From Eubacterium sp. TM05-53 (GTDB taxonomy: Bacteria > Bacillota_I > Bacilli_A > Erysipelotrichales > Erysipelotrichaceae): a stretch of 10,190 bases of DNA. Positions 1-9,485 of the stretch are shown in pieces. The notes below the pieces were generated by a model. That model made no database searches. It had not been told where the DNA came from and saw only the letters and a program-made list of their open reading frames with translations. Location: positions 1 through 10,190 of the forward strand of contig NZ_QSPK01000052.1 in NCBI RefSeq assembly GCF_003436425.1. The letters are read 5' to 3'. The position numbers and the translations under genes are program-made. Within the stretch, counting starts at the first letter, position 1. The number at the start of each line of letters is the position of its first letter.

Positions 1-19
1 AGCAGCAGAAGCTGAATAA
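1..19 (+). CDS. possible 3' end of an upstream gene
   Basis: The reading frame starting at base 2 reads Ala-Ala-Glu-Ala-Glu and then TAA at 17-19. Such an Ala/Glu tail with a clean stop, followed 11 bases later by a terminator-like hairpin, fits the end of an upstream gene of the same operon. By context that gene could be a PTS component (IIC or IIA), because the two IIB genes downstream have no such partner here, but six codons cannot prove it. The other frames also stop nearby (13-15 and 25-27), so the frame choice is a judgement. Confidence 0.3.
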
Positions 20-30
20 TAAGTATTAAA

Positions 31-68
31 ACGGCGTCAGGCCTAAACGCTGGCGTCGTCATTTTTTT
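31..68 (+). terminator. rho-independent terminator or attenuator upstream of the first GH1 gene
   Basis: Bases 31-40 pair with 50-59 in a 10-bp stem (two G-T wobbles) around a 9-base loop, and seven T follow at 62-68. The stem is far richer in GC than its surroundings. It sits between the end of an upstream frame and the ribosome binding site of the GH1 gene, only 14 bases before the start codon. No separate promoter is visible between the hairpin and the gene, so it more likely trims read-through inside an operon than ends the operon completely. I saw no clear LicT/BglG-type antiterminator target overlapping it. Confidence 0.75.
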
Positions 69-70
69 AG

Positions 71-1570
<1,500 letters not shown>

Positions 1571-1580
1571 TAAGAAGGAG

Positions 1581-1611
1581 GAGGCGGAATAGTTTTGTTT
1601 CGCCTTTTCTT
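1581..1611 (+). terminator. weak terminator-like hairpin between the GH1 and deacetylase genes
   Basis: Bases 1582-1589 pair with 1598-1605 (8 bp, one G-T wobble) around an 8-base loop, and a short, interrupted T stretch follows. It lies in the 53-base gap between the GH1 stop and the ChbG-like start. The T tract is poor, so partial termination, or protection of the GH1 mRNA 3' end, is more likely than a full stop. An AAGGAGGAGG stretch at 1574-1583 overlaps its base. That looks like a strong ribosome binding site but has no ATG at a suitable distance. Confidence 0.5.
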
Positions 1612-1623
1612 GTGAGGTACAAC

Positions 1624-2358
1624 ATGAAAAAAATAATGGTAAGAGCCGATGATTTAGGTTTTTCTAAAGCTATAAATTATGGGATATATGAAACTGTAAA
1701 AAATGGTGTCATTAAAAATATTGGTTTTATGGTGAATATGCCAGACAGTCTTCATGGTTATGAATTGGTAAAAGATTATGATATTTGTCTAGGACAACAT
1801 ACGAATGTGTGTGTGGGAAAACCTATTAGTGATCCTGTATCCATTTCGAGTTTAGTTCAAGAAGATGGAACTTTTAAAACGAGCAAAATGTATCGCAGCA
1901 CAAAAGAGGATTTTGTGGATTTGGATGAGGCCATTCTCGAAGTGGAAGCTCAATACAATCGGTTTAAAGAAATAACAGGAAAAGAACCTGCTTATTTTGA
2001 GGCGCATGCTGTAATGAGCAAAAACTTAAATAGGGCAATTGAAATTGTGGGAAAACGACACAATTTAAAAACTTTGATCATGGGATGCGAAAAGGTGAAT
2101 GGCCAAGATATGCATATGTATATGGATAGTATGTTTCCTAACTATGATCCAATGACTTCATTTAAAAAGATGGTAGATGAAGCAAAAGATGGATTTAATA
2201 TGATGGTTTGTCATCCGGGTTATTTAGATCAATATATTTTATCAGTTTCTAGTCTTACAACTCCTAGAGTATTAGAAGCAGATTTTTTAATGAGTGAAGA
2301 ATTAAAAGCGTATGTAAAAGAAAATAATATTCATTTATATACATATGATGAGGTTTAG
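1624..2358 (+). CDS. ChbG/YdjC-family carbohydrate deacetylase
   Basis: A 244-residue cytoplasmic protein of the YdjC/ChbG family. ChbG removes one N-acetyl group from chitobiose 6-phosphate or chitotriose phosphate so that the operon's glycosidase and regulator can act. The metal and catalytic region is visible: ADD-LG with Asp9/Asp10, His59 in HTN, His128 in EAHA, and His197 in CHPG. Where ChbG proteins commonly have a His-rich D-S-H-x-H stretch, this one reads E-A-H-A-V-M, so one common His is absent; chemistry or substrate may be shifted. ATG 1624 is preferred over an in-frame GTG at 1612, because TGAGG at 1613-1617 lies 6 bases before ATG and the family N-terminus (MKKIMVRADDLG) begins there. 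The gene ends 3 bases before the esterase gene. Its place between glycosidases suggests that an N-acetylated or otherwise acylated sugar is processed. Family assignment is firm; substrate is inference. Confidence 0.88.
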   Translation: MKKIMVRADDLGFSKAINYGIYETVKNGVIKNIGFMVNMPDSLHGYELVKDYDICLGQHTNVCVGKPISDPVSISSLVQEDGTFKTSKMYRSTKEDFVDLDEAILEVEAQYNRFKEITGKEPAYFEAHAVMSKNLNRAIEIVGKRHNLKTLIMGCEKVNGQDMHMYMDSMFPNYDPMTSFKKMVDEAKDGFNMMVCHPGYLDQYILSVSSLTTPRVLEADFLMSEELKAYVKENNIHLYTYDEV

Positions 2359-2361
2359 TGT

Positions 2362-4680
<2,319 letters not shown>

Positions 4681-4681
<1 letters not shown>

Positions 4682-4951
4682 TGAAAATTTATCTTGTGCG
4701 TCATGGACAAACCTTATTCAATCAACAAAAGAAAGTACAAGGTTGGTGTGATTCTCCATTAACACAAGAGGGTATTCAACGGTTCAAGTCTTGTTTAGAA
4801 ACAATCGCTAAATCACATGCGGATAATGTACTAGTTGTTGCGCATGGGGGATGTTGAGAATTGTTCAGTGACAATTTTAGAATATACGGATCATTTTGAA
4901 ATTGAAGATCTGGCAGATACGTCCTATTGTGACAGGGGGCTATTGTTATGA
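4681..4951 (+). pseudogene. decayed histidine phosphatase (phosphoglycerate-mutase family) gene
   Basis: The ATG overlaps the GH1 stop, with GGTGAGG upstream at 4664-4670. The first frame gives a 58-residue product ending at TGA 4855-4857. It begins MKIYLVRHGQT, the RHG active-site start of the histidine phosphatase superfamily, and runs to EGIQ, then jumps straight to a segment ending VVAHGG that normally lies more than 100 residues later. Shifting frame at the GGGGG run (4846-4850) restores a family-like C-terminus (DVENCSVTILEY ... DTSY) that continues to TGA 4949-4951, overlapping the ROK start as ATGA. So the gene has lost its central part, probably also a piece after the HGG motif, and carries a frameshift. 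Intact members are about 200 residues long. A working miniature protein cannot be excluded but is unlikely, because the alpha/beta core is gone. Confidence 0.85.
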
Positions 4952-5862
4952 AAATTTTTGCGATGGATATTGGGGGCAGTTCAATTAAATATGCCTTATA
5001 TGATGAAAATAGAAATAAGTTGGATAGTGGAAAAATTAAAACTCCAGCACCAAATACAATGGATGGTAATTGTGAATATACCGTAAAAGATTTATATGAT
5101 GCGATGGATATGATTATACCGAGTGGTATTGATGGAATCGCATTAAGTATGCCAGGTGTGATTGATTCTGAGAAGGGAATCGCATTAACAGGAGGAGCTT
5201 TAATATATATTCAAAATGAACCTGTTGAAAAGGTATTAAGTGAAAAATATGGTGTGCCGGTATGGATTGGGAATGATGCCAAGTGTGCGGGTAGTGCTGA
5301 AGTTGGATATGGTGCTTTAAAAGATGTTCAGGATAGTGTTGCGATTATTTTAGGTACGGGCATTGGTGGATGTTTAATTAAAGATAAAAAAGTACATAAT
5401 GGAAGACGGTTTTCAGCGGGAGAAGTTTCTTGTTTGTATACAAACAATGCGTATCCAGCCAACTACCAAGGCCTATGGGCATTCACAAGTGGAATTGCCG
5501 GTTTATTGGGTTTAGTACAAAAGTATTTAGAAACCGATGAAAAGTATAGTGGAGAAGAAATTTTTGAGATGGCAAATGCAGGCAATGGAAAAGTATTGGC
5601 AGCTCTAGATGAATTTTGTTTCTACATTGCGTTACAACTTTATAATATTCAAGCTATTTTTGATCCAGAAAAATTTGCGATTGGCGGTGGTATTTCAGCG
5701 CAGCCTTTATTGATTGGAAAAATCAATGAACAATATAAAAAGTTGTTTTTACCGATGTTTCCTTTGCGTCCTGTTGAAGTTGTGGCTTGTGAGTTTAGAA
5801 ATGATGCCAATCTAATTGGGGCTTATTATCAGCTTCGGACAAAAATGGTGGGTGCATGTTAA
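4948..5862 (+). CDS. ROK-family sugar kinase lacking the zinc motif (glucokinase or beta-glucoside kinase-like)
   Basis: A 304-residue ROK protein predicted to phosphorylate a sugar with ATP in the cytoplasm. The ATP-binding start is DIGGSS at 7-12. SMPG is at 67-70. The probable catalytic base is Asp110 in GNDAKC. The second phosphate loop is GTGIGG at 136-141, and GGGIS at 246-250 lies in the adenosine region. The zinc site typical of ROK glucokinases (GExGH followed by CxCGxxGC) is absent: the first part reads GEVSC (158-162) and no cysteine cluster follows. Zinc-free ROK members include the beta-glucoside kinases BglK, which make 6'-phospho-cellobiose-type products, so this gene could feed the two GH1 enzymes with substrate that entered unphosphorylated, or phosphorylate a released sugar. 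AGGGGG at 4934-4939 gives its own ribosome binding site despite the broken gene upstream. No DNA-binding domain is present, so it is not a ROK repressor. Confidence 0.88.
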   Translation: MKIFAMDIGGSSIKYALYDENRNKLDSGKIKTPAPNTMDGNCEYTVKDLYDAMDMIIPSGIDGIALSMPGVIDSEKGIALTGGALIYIQNEPVEKVLSEKYGVPVWIGNDAKCAGSAEVGYGALKDVQDSVAIILGTGIGGCLIKDKKVHNGRRFSAGEVSCLYTNNAYPANYQGLWAFTSGIAGLLGLVQKYLETDEKYSGEEIFEMANAGNGKVLAALDEFCFYIALQLYNIQAIFDPEKFAIGGGISAQPLLIGKINEQYKKLFLPMFPLRPVEVVACEFRNDANLIGAYYQLRTKMVGAC

Positions 5863-6284
5863 GGGTGTGCATCTGCTGCGGGGGTGGCTTTTCAAGTAGA
5901 GTATTGATGCGAAAAGTTAAGAGTGAACTTGTTGAAAAAGGGTATGATGATAAGTTAAAGATAGGATTTTGCCCTTTTAAGGAAGTACATGAACATTATG
6001 ATGAATATGATGTTATCATGGCTTGTCCACATCTTTCATATAAGATTGATGATTATATTGAGAAGTATGGTAATCAAGTTCCTATCTATGTAATTCCAGC
6101 TATGATGTATGGAACGATGAATGTGAAAGAAGTGTATCAGGATGCTTTGGATATTTATGATGGGTATAAAAAAACACATAAAAATCCGATGTATTTTCCT
6201 GGTGAAGACAATAATATGAAGCGTAAAAATCGTAATGTGAGTTATCGTAGGGCATATCATCTAACAGGAGAGATTGAGTTTTAA
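5856..6284 (+). CDS. PTS IIB-like protein, lactose/cellobiose type, divergent
   Basis: A 142-residue protein resembling the soluble IIB domain of lactose/cellobiose-family PTS, which passes phosphate from IIA to the sugar through a cysteine near the N-terminus. Cys8 in CCGGGFSS aligns with the phospho-cysteine of CAAGMSTS-type loops, and Cys7 lies next to it. The middle (DVIMACPHLSYK, then VPIYVIPAMMYG) follows the usual IIB pattern of a buried strand, a recognition loop and another strand. It is about 40 residues longer than standard IIB proteins, with a basic, Asn/Arg-rich tail from about residue 105. The start overlaps the ROK stop by 7 bases, and a weak GGTGGG lies just upstream, so translation is probably coupled. 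The double cysteine and the tail make it unlike the ordinary IIB encoded next to it, so it could have a signalling or accessory role. Confidence 0.72.
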   Translation: MLRVCICCGGGFSSRVLMRKVKSELVEKGYDDKLKIGFCPFKEVHEHYDEYDVIMACPHLSYKIDDYIEKYGNQVPIYVIPAMMYGTMNVKEVYQDALDIYDGYKKTHKNPMYFPGEDNNMKRKNRNVSYRRAYHLTGEIEF

Positions 6285-6294
6285 GGGAGGTCTT

Positions 6295-6600
6295 ATGAGA
6301 ATATTATTTGTATGTGCTGGTGGAATGTCGACCGGATTAATTGTTAAAAAGATGGAAAAATGGGCAAGTGACAACGGAAAAGATCTAGTTGTGAAGGCAA
6401 CGGGTGTTGGAGGCTATGAATCAAAGTGGCAGGACTATGATTGTATTTTAGTGGGGCCACAGGTTCGTTTTAAGATTCCAGAAATGAAAGAGAAAGTTAA
6501 AATTCCAGTGGCTCAAATTGAAACGTTGGATTATGGATTACAGAATGTTGACAACATGTTGAAGTTAGCGTATTCGTTAGTGGAGGATTCGAATGATTAA
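6295..6600 (+). CDS. PTS IIB component, lactose/cellobiose family
   Basis: A 101-residue IIB protein of standard length. Cys7 in FVCAGGMSTG is the phosphate-carrying residue, and DCILVGPQVRFK (49-60) and KIPVAQIETLDYG (69-81) follow the CelA/ChbB pattern. It would accept phosphate from a IIA protein and give it to sugar held by a IIC permease; neither is encoded in the window. ATG 6295 is chosen because AAGGGAGG at 6283-6290 sits 4 bases upstream and because it gives the family N-terminus; an in-frame TTG at 6274 would add seven residues and overlap the previous gene. The gap from the preceding IIB-like gene is 10 bases, and the stop overlaps the next gene by 8 bases. Two IIB proteins of different type side by side are unusual. 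Confidence 0.9.
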   Translation: MRILFVCAGGMSTGLIVKKMEKWASDNGKDLVVKATGVGGYESKWQDYDCILVGPQVRFKIPEMKEKVKIPVAQIETLDYGLQNVDNMLKLAYSLVEDSND

Positions 6601-7432
6601 GTTATTCGCATCAGATTTAGATGGTACATTACTAGCTAGAAGTCATCAATTTGATGAATTGATCAAGGTTACAATTGAAAAGATAATAAGTGAGAATGCA
6701 TTTTTTACAATATCTACAGGTCGTGATTGTTCAATGGCAGAATTGAATGGATTAGAAAATAAGATTTATCGTATTTGTATGAATGGGGCTTTGATTATGA
6801 GTCCTGAGGGTGAAACACTAAAGTTGGATTTAATTGATAAGGATATTTTGAAAATCATTCTAGATGAGTTTGATGATTTAGATTTAGAGTTTATTACACC
6901 TTATAAGACGTATACGAAACAATCCAAAGAGGAATTCTTTGAAAAAATGGAGAGAATGCCTCATCCGGATGGGGATGATGTTGAGGTTGCAAAGTTCTTT
7001 ATGGAAAATATTTCGAAACGATTGGTGTTTAATCAATCGAAAGAGGAAATTTTATCTAAGGATGTTTGTAAGATCAACTCGCACTTACAGCCTGGTAAAT
7101 CGTATAATCGTTTGTATAAATTTTTAGATAAATATTCACATTCGATTGTGAATGCGCCTTGCGATAAGAATTTGATTGAAATTACGAAACAAGGTGTGAA
7201 TAAAGGAAATGCCGTACATTGGTTAGGACAGTATTTACATATTGAAGATGATGAGATAGCGGTTTATGGCGATGGTGGTAATGATTTACAAATGTTGTCG
7301 ATGTTTGAACATTCTTATGCGCCATGTACAGCTTTAGAAGAGGCGAAGTATGCCGCAAACAATCAATTGGGTCCTTATTATGAGTATAGTGTGGCTCGAA
7401 ATATGTTGGAGACTTTGGTAAAACAAAAATAA
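6593..7432 (+). CDS. Cof-type HAD-superfamily sugar phosphatase
   Basis: A 279-residue cytoplasmic HAD hydrolase of the Cof/IIB-cap type, which typically dephosphorylates sugar phosphates or other small phosphates. All four motifs are present: Asp8 and Asp10 in SDLDGTLL (nucleophile and acid), STGRD at 41-45, Lys204 in GVNKGNAV, and GDGGND at 226-231 for Mg binding. The cap lies between roughly residues 85 and 190. TGGAGG at 6581-6586 is placed 6 bases before ATG, and the start overlaps the IIB stop by 8 bases. As the last gene of the operon it may relieve build-up of sugar phosphate produced by PTS uptake and GH1 cleavage; that role is inferred from position only. Confidence 0.9.
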   Translation: MIKLFASDLDGTLLARSHQFDELIKVTIEKIISENAFFTISTGRDCSMAELNGLENKIYRICMNGALIMSPEGETLKLDLIDKDILKIILDEFDDLDLEFITPYKTYTKQSKEEFFEKMERMPHPDGDDVEVAKFFMENISKRLVFNQSKEEILSKDVCKINSHLQPGKSYNRLYKFLDKYSHSIVNAPCDKNLIEITKQGVNKGNAVHWLGQYLHIEDDEIAVYGDGGNDLQMLSMFEHSYAPCTALEEAKYAANNQLGPYYEYSVARNMLETLVKQK

Positions 7433-7461
7433 ATTTGTTTCATTTCATTTAAAACGTGTTA

Positions 7462-7504
7462 AGATAATGGAGGATGCTTGTTAAGAGTATCTAAATCCAT
7501 TATT
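7462..7504 (+). other. structured two-part hairpin after the operon
   Basis: In the plus sense, bases 7464-7471 (ATAATGGA) pair perfectly with 7496-7503. Inside, 7473-7479 pair with 7485-7491 (seven pairs including two G-T) around a GTTAA loop. The hairpin lies 30 bases after the HAD stop and just before a rho-independent terminator, so any transcript leaving the operon ends in a compact two-domain structure of about 80 bases. A promoter-like pair (TTGTTT at 7435-7440 and GATAAT or TAAGAT at 7460-7468) is present but its spacing is poor. It may be a 3' UTR element or a small RNA; I do not recognise it as a known riboswitch. Confidence 0.35.
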
Positions 7505-7512
7505 CTAAGCAG

Positions 7513-7544
7513 AAAGGGAGGTTTTTAGCGATGCCTCCTTTTTT
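7513..7544 (+). terminator. rho-independent terminator of the catabolic operon
   Basis: Bases 7513-7521 pair with 7534-7542 (nine pairs, one G-T) around a 12-base loop, and the right arm runs straight into T at 7539-7544. It is the first strong terminator after the HAD gene and ends the plus-strand operon. Confidence 0.82.
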
Positions 7545-7556
7545 GCGTATTATAGT

Positions 7557-7593
7557 AAAAAGCCTACTGGAAATGATTCCATGTAGGCTTTTC
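7557..7593 (-). terminator. bidirectional terminator overlapping the end of the GNAT gene
   Basis: Bases 7558-7567 pair with 7583-7592. After a one-base bulge (7582) the stem continues as 7568-7572 with 7577-7581 around a 4-base loop, about 15 pairs in all. Read on the minus strand it ends in five T (complement of 7557-7561), so it serves the GNAT gene; read on the plus strand it ends TTTTCT and can back up the operon terminator. The GNAT stop codon (7564-7566) and its last codons lie inside the stem. Confidence 0.82.
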
Positions 7594-8469
7594 TAATAGT
7601 TCATAAGCTGCTTTTGCGTTTCTGATATTGGTGTTCGAGAATTTATCAAATAATTTATAATTGTTTAATCTGACCATTAATTTTTTATCGGTTCTAGGAA
7701 AATGAAGCGGGAATAATTTATCAAATCTTTCACTTTCACTGATTAGAATGGATGTTACTTCATTGTTGATGGATAAATAACTTAGAAGATCTTGAATGGC
7801 TTGTGAATCGAAGTAAACTAAAACTTCTACGTGTGCTTGATGATCTTTAGTAGAATATATCGCAAATCCTTTCGGTTGTTTATCTTCATTAACCATTGTG
7901 ACAATGGATTTTTTTAAGCTTTTATGATATTGGATAAGCTTGTTGAATTCATCTTCACTTAATAGAATACTGCCATCAAAATACTGCATGAATTGGAAAT
8001 ATAATGTGTATAAGTTCTCTGCTTTTTGTTTTACATGATAAGGATTACCACTTCTGCATAGTGGAGCTCCAATCCAATATTCTTTTGTGTTTGAAATGTG
8101 TTGAAAGCTTTTGGCCTCAAATAATTTTGGCATGTTTGTGTATGTGATGGTTAATAAATCGTTATAGGTAGCTTGTGAAATGGCAGCATCTAATAAGTTA
8201 GAAAATTGTTTTCTTTGTCTATAATCTGGTAAAGTTGCAGCCATACCAATCACAGATACGCGCATTTGTCGATCTAAAAACATCATCGTTCTTTTTGTGA
8301 CTTGAAGACAAGAAGTAATCTTATCGTCTTGCCAGAAACAGAACATGTGTTGTGGATCATATTGATATTTCATCCAGGCATCGATTTCTTTTTTATCCAT
8401 ATTAAATGCGGATTTAATCAACAAGTCTTTGATTTGTGCATCATATCCAACACTGTTGTGACAAATCAT
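7564..8469 (-). CDS. GNAT-superfamily acetyltransferase-like protein (Eis-like, short)
   Basis: A 301-residue protein whose N-terminal part resembles the GNAT fold as found in Eis-like (COG4552) proteins: a strand VSVIGMAATL (71-80) followed by PDYRQRKQF (81-89) and a helix, the place where acetyl-CoA pyrophosphate binds. The usual R/Q-x-x-G-x-G/A glycines are replaced (Lys87 and Phe89), so CoA binding may be weak or lost. Residues from about 140 to 290 probably form a second GNAT-like lobe. Eis proteins of about 400 residues also have a C-terminal sterol-carrier-like domain, which seems absent here. The ATG overlaps the stop of the small membrane-protein gene (ATGA at 8466-8469), with GGAG 7 bases upstream, so the two are translated together. 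Substrate unknown; aminoglycoside or peptide acetylation should not be assumed. Confidence 0.65.
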   Translation of the reverse strand: MICHNSVGYDAQIKDLLIKSAFNMDKKEIDAWMKYQYDPQHMFCFWQDDKITSCLQVTKRTMMFLDRQMRVSVIGMAATLPDYRQRKQFSNLLDAAISQATYNDLLTITYTNMPKLFEAKSFQHISNTKEYWIGAPLCRSGNPYHVKQKAENLYTLYFQFMQYFDGSILLSEDEFNKLIQYHKSLKKSIVTMVNEDKQPKGFAIYSTKDHQAHVEVLVYFDSQAIQDLLSYLSINNEVTSILISESERFDKLFPLHFPRTDKKLMVRLNNYKLFDKFSNTNIRNAKAAYELLEKPTWNHFQ

Positions 8470-8723
8470 TGGTTATCTCCATCTTCTTCGTGTTCCGTAT
8501 ATTCAACATCAATAGCTCCATGTTTTGGAGTTGATTTTGGTTGTTCATTTTGGCTTTGTGTACTGCGATAAGTGTGAACGTGTACATGCCTTCTTCCTGT
8601 AAATAGGGAAATAATCCAGAAGAAAATGATGATTGGTAAAATAAATGGAAGCAGCCAGCTTGCTAGGGTTCCAAATATAAAGATAATCACAAAAAAGGCA
8701 ATAAGAGTAAAAATACTATCCAT
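8466..8723 (-). CDS. small two-helix membrane protein of unknown function
   Basis: An 85-residue protein I cannot assign to a named family. Residues 4-24 and 26-42 are two strongly hydrophobic stretches separated by a Pro-containing turn (LLPFILP), so it should form a membrane hairpin. After GRR (43-45), which fits the positive-inside rule, comes a His-alternating HVHVH segment, a Ser/Gln/Pro-rich linker and a very acidic end (AIDVEYTEHEEDGD). With both helices spanning, the N-terminus and the tail face the cytoplasm. GAGG (complement of 8731-8734) sits 7 bases before the ATG. The stop overlaps the GNAT start by 4 bases, which argues for related roles, perhaps as a membrane partner of the GNAT-like protein. 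Function is unknown. Confidence 0.75.
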   Translation of the reverse strand: MDSIFTLIAFFVIIFIFGTLASWLLPFILPIIIFFWIISLFTGRRHVHVHTYRSTQSQNEQPKSTPKHGAIDVEYTEHEEDGDNQ

Positions 8724-8744
8724 AAAGGTACCTCGCTTTTCTAA

Positions 8745-8774
8745 AGTATATCATATTCATAATATGCGCATTAA
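8745..8774 (-). promoter_or_regulatory. candidate promoter with internal inverted repeat for the membrane-protein/GNAT pair
   Basis: On the minus strand TATACT (complement of 8745-8750) matches five of six -10 bases. A weak TTAATG -35 (8769-8774) lies 18 bases upstream, reaching into the yigZ stop. The spacer contains a perfect 6-bp inverted repeat, CATATT-CAT-AATATG at 8752-8766, which could be an operator. The -35 match is poor, so read-through from yigZ is an alternative source of transcription. Confidence 0.4.
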
Positions 8775-9370
8775 ATAACGCATTCGGTTTCAATGTCTTG
8801 TATGTATTGAATTTGAATTTTTCCGTTTGAAAGTTCCATTAAATCTTTTGAGATATCACATTGATTTACGAAATGATAAACGACATCTTCTTCATATTGT
8901 TGTTCAATAACTTCGATGTTTTGAGTTCTAAAATAATGATCGATTTTTCCAATCAAATCATAAGAAAAATGAATTTGATATTCATGAAGAGTGGTTACAG
9001 TGGTAAGAGTAGCTTGTTTTAGAGCTTCTTGTACACTAGATGAGTAGGCTCTTACAAGTCCTCCAGTTCCAAGCTTGATTCCTCCAAAATAGCGTACTAC
9101 AACGGCTAGAATATCTTGCATATCATTATGCATCAACACATCTAACATAGGGTGACCTGCTGTCTGACTTGGTTCTCCATCATCGTTAGATCGCATAATG
9201 TTTCCTATAATCATAGCTGTACAATGATGATTGGCATTGGGATGTTCTTTTTTTATAGCTTTTAAAAAGTCTTTTGCCTCTTGTTCATCTTGTGTTCTAT
9301 GAAGGTAGGTAATAAATTTACTTTTTTTAATTTCTATTGTATTTATACAATCATTTTGAATTCTTGGCAT
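8771..9370 (-). CDS. yigZ: YigZ/IMPACT family protein
   Basis: A 199-residue member of the UPF0029/IMPACT family, full length. The N-terminal domain shows the conserved SKF (17-19), RSNDDGEPSQTAG (60-72), VVRYFGGIKLGTGGLVRAYS (91-110) blocks; residues from about 135 match the position of the C-terminal DUF1949 ferredoxin-like domain. The family is widespread in bacteria, and its eukaryotic relatives modulate translational control through GCN1 binding; the bacterial role is not settled. The start is firm from the family N-terminus and an in-frame stop upstream without another ATG. There is no ribosome binding site, and a -10 element lies only 6 bases before the ATG, so the mRNA is probably leaderless. 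It is followed by the small membrane-protein gene after a 47-base gap. Confidence 0.93.
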   Translation of the reverse strand: MPRIQNDCINTIEIKKSKFITYLHRTQDEQEAKDFLKAIKKEHPNANHHCTAMIIGNIMRSNDDGEPSQTAGHPMLDVLMHNDMQDILAVVVRYFGGIKLGTGGLVRAYSSSVQEALKQATLTTVTTLHEYQIHFSYDLIGKIDHYFRTQNIEVIEQQYEEDVVYHFVNQCDISKDLMELSNGKIQIQYIQDIETECVI

Positions 9371-9376
9371 AGTTGT

Positions 9377-9406
9377 ATTGTAGCAAAGAATAGCTATATT
9401 CTACAA
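9377..9406 (-). promoter_or_regulatory. yigZ promoter, predicted leaderless
   Basis: On the minus strand TTGTAG (complement of 9401-9406) and TACAAT (complement of 9377-9382, five of six matches) are 18 bases apart. The -10 ends 6 bases before the yigZ ATG, so transcription should start at or next to the A of the start codon. The spacer holds a 6-bp inverted repeat, AGAATA-GCTA-TATTCT at 9387-9402, a possible operator. Confidence 0.5.
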
Positions 9407-9415
9407 GTTTAGTAG

Positions 9416-9458
9416 AAAAGAAACCATTCTAGTGTTGGCGTCTAGAATGGTTTCTTTT
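9416..9458. terminator. perfect 17-bp hairpin between divergent genes
   Basis: Bases 9416-9432 are the exact reverse complement of 9442-9458, with a 9-base loop. Both flanks are T-rich in the matching sense (TTTTGTTTATT on plus, TTTTCTAC on minus), so it can act as a bidirectional terminator. It is odd that it stands between two genes that point away from each other, where no known transcript ends. It may insulate yigZ from antisense transcription or end an unmapped small RNA. Confidence 0.6.
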
Positions 9459-9485
9459 GTTTATTATTATTTTTAGGAGAGAGAT

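Noticed and set aside
1595..1615. TTG-started 6-codon frame after the AAGGAGGAGG stretch
   Set aside because: TTG is a rare start, the frame runs through the hairpin and no conservation can be judged; the ribosome-site-like stretch is only mentioned with the hairpin.
7435..7544. A T-box, fluoride or other known riboswitch
   Set aside because: No T-box TGGNACC-type sequence or other known core motif was recognised, and no plus-strand gene follows the terminator.
8302..8571. Plus-strand frame of 89 codons across the GNAT/membrane-protein junction
   Set aside because: Antisense to two genes joined by an ATGA overlap; its composition reflects the complement of the membrane helices and linker.
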